NCBI RefSeq assembly: GCF_000798815.1
Contig: NZ_JTLD01000061.1
Location: 1-32,430 of the forward strand
Length of the DNA stretch: 32,430 nucleotides
Direction: 5' to 3'
Source of the DNA: Alistipes sp. ZOR0009
Lineage (GTDB): Bacteria > Bacteroidota > Bacteroidia > Bacteroidales > ZOR0009
Both the position numbers and the translations under genes were made by a program. The notes beneath the pieces are model-generated. The model saw only the letters and a program-made list of their open reading frames with translations, ran no database searches and was not told where the DNA came from. This document shows, piece after piece, positions 30,707-32,430 of this stretch. Positions within the stretch are counted from its first letter, which is position 1, and each line of letters begins with the position of its first letter.

Positions 30707-31729
30707 ATGACTAATCAACCTAAAAACCCCAAGGCCCGCTTTTGGCTTCGCATTTTCATTCTGCTTTTACCGATCAACATCATAGTTGCCGTTTACTTTA
30801 TAAAGGATCCGCTGATGGTGCTGCATCGCTACGAGCGGTTCGATAGGACAAATGTTATGCTTAACGAAGCCTACGTTGGCTGGCAGAACTACCTGGCGCA
30901 TCGCGATTCGATTCCCTACAACTCGTACATCATGGGTAACTCTAGCACTATGGCCTTTACCACCACCGAATGGCAAAAGTACCTACAGCCAGGCGATTGT
31001 GCCGTTCGTTTCTTTGATAACGGAGAGAGCCTTGGTGGTGTTAGCCAGAAGCTCGAGCTGCTTGACTCGGTAGGCGCTACAATAAAGAATGTGCTGGTGA
31101 TAGCCAACGTTCCGCTATTGAAGGATGCCTATCCGATGCTCGAAAATGAGCATCTCATCTCGCCCGAAGCGGCTAATATGGGCAAACTGGAGTTTCAGAT
31201 GCGCTTTTTGCAGCGTTTCCTGCAGCCCGACTTTTCGGTCCACTACCTAAAGTATCTAATAACAAAAAGGTACCAACCTTCTATGAAGGGAGTTATTGCC
31301 CCTTGTTTGCCTATTAGGGAGCCCTATACCAACAACTTTATTAATCCCCGCGATAGGGAGATAAAACGTTTGGGAGAGCGCTACTGGGTGGAGCATAAGG
31401 CTGATTTTAAGCCTCGCAAGAGGGCTGGAAAGATGGAGGAGCGTTCCATTTACAGCTTGCAGCTGAAGCTGCTTCAGAACATCAAGCGCATTTGTGACAA
31501 GCATAAGGCAACCATCAAGTTCGTTATGAGCCCAGAGTACTGCCAAACAAAAATCAACCCAGAGGATATCCGGTTGATGAAGAGCATATTGGGTGACTCC
31601 GCTGTTTGGGACTTTACGGGGATTAATGAGTACACCTCTGATATTCATAACTATTATGAGGCGGGTCACTTTAGACCAACGCTTGGTGCCCGAATTTTAC
31701 AGCAGATATACCAAACCAAGCAGCAGTAA
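30707..31729 (+). CDS. DltD-like membrane-anchored SGNH-type protein
   Basis: 340 residues. One N-terminal membrane anchor (about 12-32) precedes a periplasmic domain with Y-I-M-G-N-S-S-T (Ser79/Ser80), an SGNH/DltD-like nucleophile block. Near the end D-I-H-N-Y-Y-E-A-G-H-F-R-P (312-324) could supply the Asp and His. It starts 14 bp after the MBOAT gene and ends the operon before a strong terminator. By analogy with DltD and AlgJ/X it would help transfer the acyl or aminoacyl group to the final polymer. Confidence 0.75.
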   Translation: MTNQPKNPKARFWLRIFILLLPINIIVAVYFIKDPLMVLHRYERFDRTNVMLNEAYVGWQNYLAHRDSIPYNSYIMGNSSTMAFTTTEWQKYLQPGDCAVRFFDNGESLGGVSQKLELLDSVGATIKNVLVIANVPLLKDAYPMLENEHLISPEAANMGKLEFQMRFLQRFLQPDFSVHYLKYLITKRYQPSMKGVIAPCLPIREPYTNNFINPRDREIKRLGERYWVEHKADFKPRKRAGKMEERSIYSLQLKLLQNIKRICDKHKATIKFVMSPEYCQTKINPEDIRLMKSILGDSAVWDFTGINEYTSDIHNYYEAGHFRPTLGARILQQIYQTKQQ

Positions 31730-31755
31730 CGCTTAAGGATGCTGATAATGTTGTA

Positions 31756-31797
31756 CAACGGTCGCTCTTGCCAATGCAGGGCGACCGTTGCTTTTTG
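31756..31797 (+). terminator. Terminator of the dlt-like operon
   Basis: CAACGGTCGC (31756-31765) pairs with GCGACCGTTG (31781-31790), followed by CTTTTTGATTTT. Confidence 0.88.
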
Positions 31798-31799
31798 AT

Positions 31800-31970
31800 T
31801 TTGTTGCGATCTGAGATATGAGATTTGCGATATGAGTATTGAGTAGTGGGATATGAGATGTGAGTATTGAGATTTGCGATGTGGGGCTTTTTGTGGATGG
31901 TTGTGTGGCTTCGCCATGGGTGTTGGCGGATAGGAGGTTGGTTTACTATTATGGCATTGCTGCCGGAAGG
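31800..31970. repeat. Interspersed intergenic repeat, right copy 1
   Basis: A GATATGAG/GATTTGCGATATGAG/TATTGAGTAGTG low-complexity run (31811-31885) is followed by GTTGTGTGGCTTCGCC, GGGTGTTGGCGGAT (to 31931) and GGCATTGCTGCCGGAAGG (31953-31970). Same elements as at 1-147 and 32205-32365. Open frames here are shadows of the repeat. Confidence 0.65.
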
Positions 31971-32038
31971 AATTTTTTCTACGAAAGGTTTCTCCTGTGC
32001 CCTAATTGGTTGTTTTGCTACAGAGTTACTTCTTGCCA

Positions 32039-32063
32039 TTCCTTTTTTGGCGCAAAAAAGGAA
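32039..32063. repeat. 10-bp inverted repeat TTCCTTTTTT/AAAAAAGGAA
   Basis: TTCCTTTTTT-GGCGC-AAAAAAGGAA is a perfect inverted repeat inside the non-coding right end. It could form a terminator-like stem, but no gene precedes it closely. Confidence 0.55.
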
Positions 32064-32204
32064 TCGAAAAAACATGGCGGAAATTAACTCGCACCATCGG
32101 CTTATGGGTTTTTGAGGCTTTGTGGTGCGGTGGCAGAACGATTAAGATTTGCTCATTTGGTAGTCAGGTGCCTCCCGAGTGTTGCTCAAACATGGATTTT
32201 CGCC

Positions 32205-32365
32205 GTTGGTTGTGTGGCTTCGCCACGGGTGTTGGCGGATGTGAGGGTGGTTTTCTATTATGGCATAGCTGCCGGATGAAGGAAAGGGCTACTGTTGACG
32301 GATTTGTAGAGGGATAGGAGATTTGTGATTTGCGATATGAGTATTGAGTAGTGCGATTTGCGACT
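32205..32365. repeat. Interspersed intergenic repeat, right copy 2
   Basis: GTTGTGTGGCTTCGCCACGG and GTGTTGGCGGAT (to 32240), then GGCATAGCTGCCGGATGAAG (about 32263-32281), then GAGATTTGTGATTTGCGATATGAG words (32319-32365). It is the closest match to the copy at the left end of the window. Nothing in 31971-32430 apart from these repeats looks like a gene. Confidence 0.65.
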
Positions 32366-32430
32366 TTTTGCTGATGGTTCTTTTTTTATAATGCTTCCTT
32401 GCATTCATATGCTTATTCTAAAGCAGGAGG

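Noticed and set aside
31860-32317. Several overlapping frames of 75-134 residues on both strands at the right end
   Set aside because: They read through the interspersed repeat and low-complexity words and have no domain or consistent frame.

Overview
The window looks like chromosomal DNA of a member of the Bacteroidota, most likely Bacteroidales. The support is protein character (two DPP5-like S9 peptidases, a Bacteroidota-type three-gene acyl-CoA carboxylase, lipoproteins with a Cys after a short hydrophobic signal) and several TAnnTTTG-type -7 promoter boxes. No tool was run; every family call is by eye.

Layout. (1) 1-1950 is a repeat-rich accessory patch: an interspersed intergenic repeat, a 31-bp direct repeat present twice, the 3' remnant of a group II intron, an AT-rich caspase-like gene preceded by the broken tail of a small Gly/Ala-rich peptide gene, and an array of about nine 42-bp units. 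(2) 1954-18701 is mostly housekeeping: smpB, a Yip1-like membrane protein, miaA, a lipoprotein DPP5-like peptidase, a biotin-dependent acyl-CoA carboxylase operon behind a cobalamin riboswitch, a TRIC-type channel, a radical-SAM/DNA-metabolism gene pair divergent from an S24-type repressor with candidate shared operators, tRNA-Trp, a carboxypeptidase-regulatory-like lipoprotein, a small membrane protein and a second DPP5-like peptidase. (3) 18970-26476 is a bacteriocin-like export cluster. (4) 27500-31729 is a four-gene dlt-like operon (adenylating enzyme, carrier protein, MBOAT acyltransferase, DltD-like membrane protein). (5) 31730-32430 returns to the interspersed repeat family seen at the left end.

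The region most worth attention is 18970-22983. A block encoding a small helix-turn-helix protein whose C-terminus carries an I-S-G-G motif, followed by a hairpin-rich leader, occurs twice nearly complete and a third time as its 3' part only. Each copy runs directly into a different AT-rich cargo gene: a lipoprotein, a double-glycine peptide, and a second double-glycine peptide with a coupled membrane (immunity-like) gene. Downstream lie a membrane protein, a CxxC thioredoxin-like protein and a C39-peptidase ABC exporter. I read this as a modular cassette system: a conserved regulator/leader platform with exchangeable secreted cargo. Unusually, the regulator itself carries a double-glycine-like motif, and all four codons of that motif differ synonymously between the two copies.
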